Assembly (NCBI GenBank): GCA_020635435.1
Contig: JACJZU010000004.1
Coordinates: 248,001-312,000, forward strand
Reading direction: 5' to 3'
From: Flavobacteriales bacterium
GTDB lineage: Bacteria > Bacteroidota > Bacteroidia > NS11-12g > UBA9320
Length of the DNA stretch: 64,000 nt
Position 1 is the stretch's first letter; each line of letters starts with the position of its first letter. A model generated the notes under the pieces. The model did no database searches and was not told the DNA's origin. It worked only from the letters and a program-made list of their open reading frames with translations. Positions 63,186-64,000 of this stretch are shown here, piece by piece. Both the position numbers and the translations under genes were made by a program.

Positions 63186-64000
63186 ATACATTCAATATTT
63201 CGTTCTGGCGGCTATGGTCATGCTAAGTGCCTGCTTCAGCGTTGAAGAAGCTGTGGAACCTTATCCGAGAGGTGCGAGTGCGGAATTACAGATAGCTGTA
63301 GGGGAGAAGTATGAGAATCAGGTGTACTTCGATGTGGAGTTTAACAAGGTAGTTCGTACAAATTCGAAGATGCTGTGGGATATTTCTTTCTCCTGCAATG
63401 GGGATTCCACGATCCGGCTCAATTCCGGAAGGAATATGCGTGCAGCGATTACCCAAAAGGAAAGTATGCGCGAAGTACGTGATACAGCGGGTCTTCAATT
63501 CAAATGGGATTGGTCCAATGGTAAGAATGATTCCACGGCACTCAGCGCATATACGTTTGAATCCAGAGTATGTGTGATCGCACTGGGTTTGGACGATGAA
63601 AACCAATCCCTGGGTTTTGTTAAGGTGATCTTCCGGATCGGGAATGACACGTTGTTCATGAGCTATGCCGCACTTGGGTCTGATGACATAAGGGAAGCTT
63701 ACATCGTAAAGGAACCGGATTATAACTCGGTCCATTATTCATTTCTGAATCACGAGGCACTTCAGGCCGAACCACCTAAAACGGATTACGACCTGTTATT
63801 CACCCAATATGTTCATTATTTCGAGGAGGAGGATCTGGCCTATCTCGTAATGGGTACACTTCTCAATCCGTGGAGTACTTTGGCCTATTTGAGCGATGAG
63901 CAGGATTTCGCGCTCTTGGATTTTTCCAAAGTTGAAGAACATAAGTTGAGTGCACGGGCGGATGTGATCGGTTACGATTGGAAATTCTTCTCTTTAGGTG
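63178..64000 (+). CDS. HmuY-family lipoprotein, cut by the window edge
   Basis: About 274 residues are visible. The start ATG at 63178 lies inside the end of the receptor gene. The signal peptide ends in a lipobox (MLSAC, Cys at about residue 19). HmuY-type features follow: the YENQVYFDVEFN strand, KMLWDISFSCNG, and later DYDLLFTQYVHYF. It continues past the window. It would sit on the outer membrane and hand ligand (heme) to the receptor. The opposite-strand frame here is a shadow. Confidence 0.8.
   Translation, partial: MLRYIQYFVLAAMVMLSACFSVEEAVEPYPRGASAELQIAVGEKYENQVYFDVEFNKVVRTNSKMLWDISFSCNGDSTIRLNSGRNMRAAITQKESMREVRDTAGLQFKWDWSNGKNDSTALSAYTFESRVCVIALGLDDENQSLGFVKVIFRIGNDTLFMSYAALGSDDIREAYIVKEPDYNSVHYSFLNHEALQAEPPKTDYDLLFTQYVHYFEEEDLAYLVMGTLLNPWSTLAYLSDEQDFALLDFSKVEEHKLSARADVIGYDWKFFSLG

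Noticed and set aside
63286..63735. 149-residue minus-strand frame at the right edge
   Set aside because: The plus strand here reads as a HmuY-like lipoprotein continuing to the window end.

Overview
The window looks like the chromosome of a member of the Bacteroidota. The evidence is two proteins with type IX secretion (T9SS) sorting tails, a HmuY/TonB-receptor cluster, DUF4476 and DUF4294 proteins, a fused 2-oxoacid dehydrogenase E1, the bacillithiol deacetylase BshB1, kynurenine 3-monooxygenase, and promoter boxes of the Bacteroidota type (TTTG, about 19 bases, TAnnTTTG). Most of the window is moderately GC-rich housekeeping DNA. Order or family cannot be named from sequence reading alone.

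Layout: 1-10.6 kb holds an oligopeptide ABC permease, a small membrane protein, the fused E1, a DUF4476 protein, glmS, metK and an M1 aminopeptidase. 10.7-17.7 kb holds a MerR/cobalamin-type regulator, then a fatty-acid beta-oxidation operon (TetR regulator, FadN-type bifunctional enzyme, thiolase, acyl-CoA dehydrogenase). The operon has a recognisable promoter, and a palindrome lies on its -33 box.

18.8-27.4 kb is the accessory core: six tightly overlapping genes in visibly AT-richer DNA. They encode a DUF4007-like protein, a 1,078-residue P-loop ATPase, a DndC/PAPS-reductase-like enzyme, a GIY-YIG nuclease, a large DndB-like DGQHR protein and a membrane coiled-coil protein resembling putative AbiC. 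I read this as a one-operon anti-phage system built on phosphorothioation-type chemistry. It lacks dndA, dndD, dndE, dndFGH and the ssp genes inside the operon. It is the best candidate here for an unusual or undescribed system.

28.0-35.9 kb is repeat-rich. Copies of a roughly 231-bp unit with a long imperfect palindromic core occur at 28.0-28.5 kb and 34.4-35.8 kb. The second block is a nested 463-bp tandem repeat. The two blocks face each other with complementary half-cores, as if 5.9 kb (a Fic protein plus a sigma-factor/membrane/T9SS-protein operon) interrupts one unit.

35.9-41.3 kb carries kmo and surface polysaccharide genes (flippase, Wzz-like protein, O-antigen ligase-like polymerase). 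41.3-47.6 kb, on the minus strand, carries a lipoprotein, a PH-like membrane protein, a GltB-like FMN protein, a beta-CASP metallo-hydrolase and HtrA. 47.8-53.1 kb carries an ECF sigma factor with its probable anti-sigma partner, dapF, a membrane glycosyltransferase, a DUF4294 protein and bshB1. 53.1-58.6 kb carries a lamin-tail secreted protein and uvrA. The window ends in a probable heme/iron uptake locus: an AraC regulator, a HmuY-like protein with a T9SS tail, a TonB-dependent receptor and a second HmuY-like lipoprotein cut by the window edge. No rRNA, tRNA, transposase or CRISPR array was recognised.
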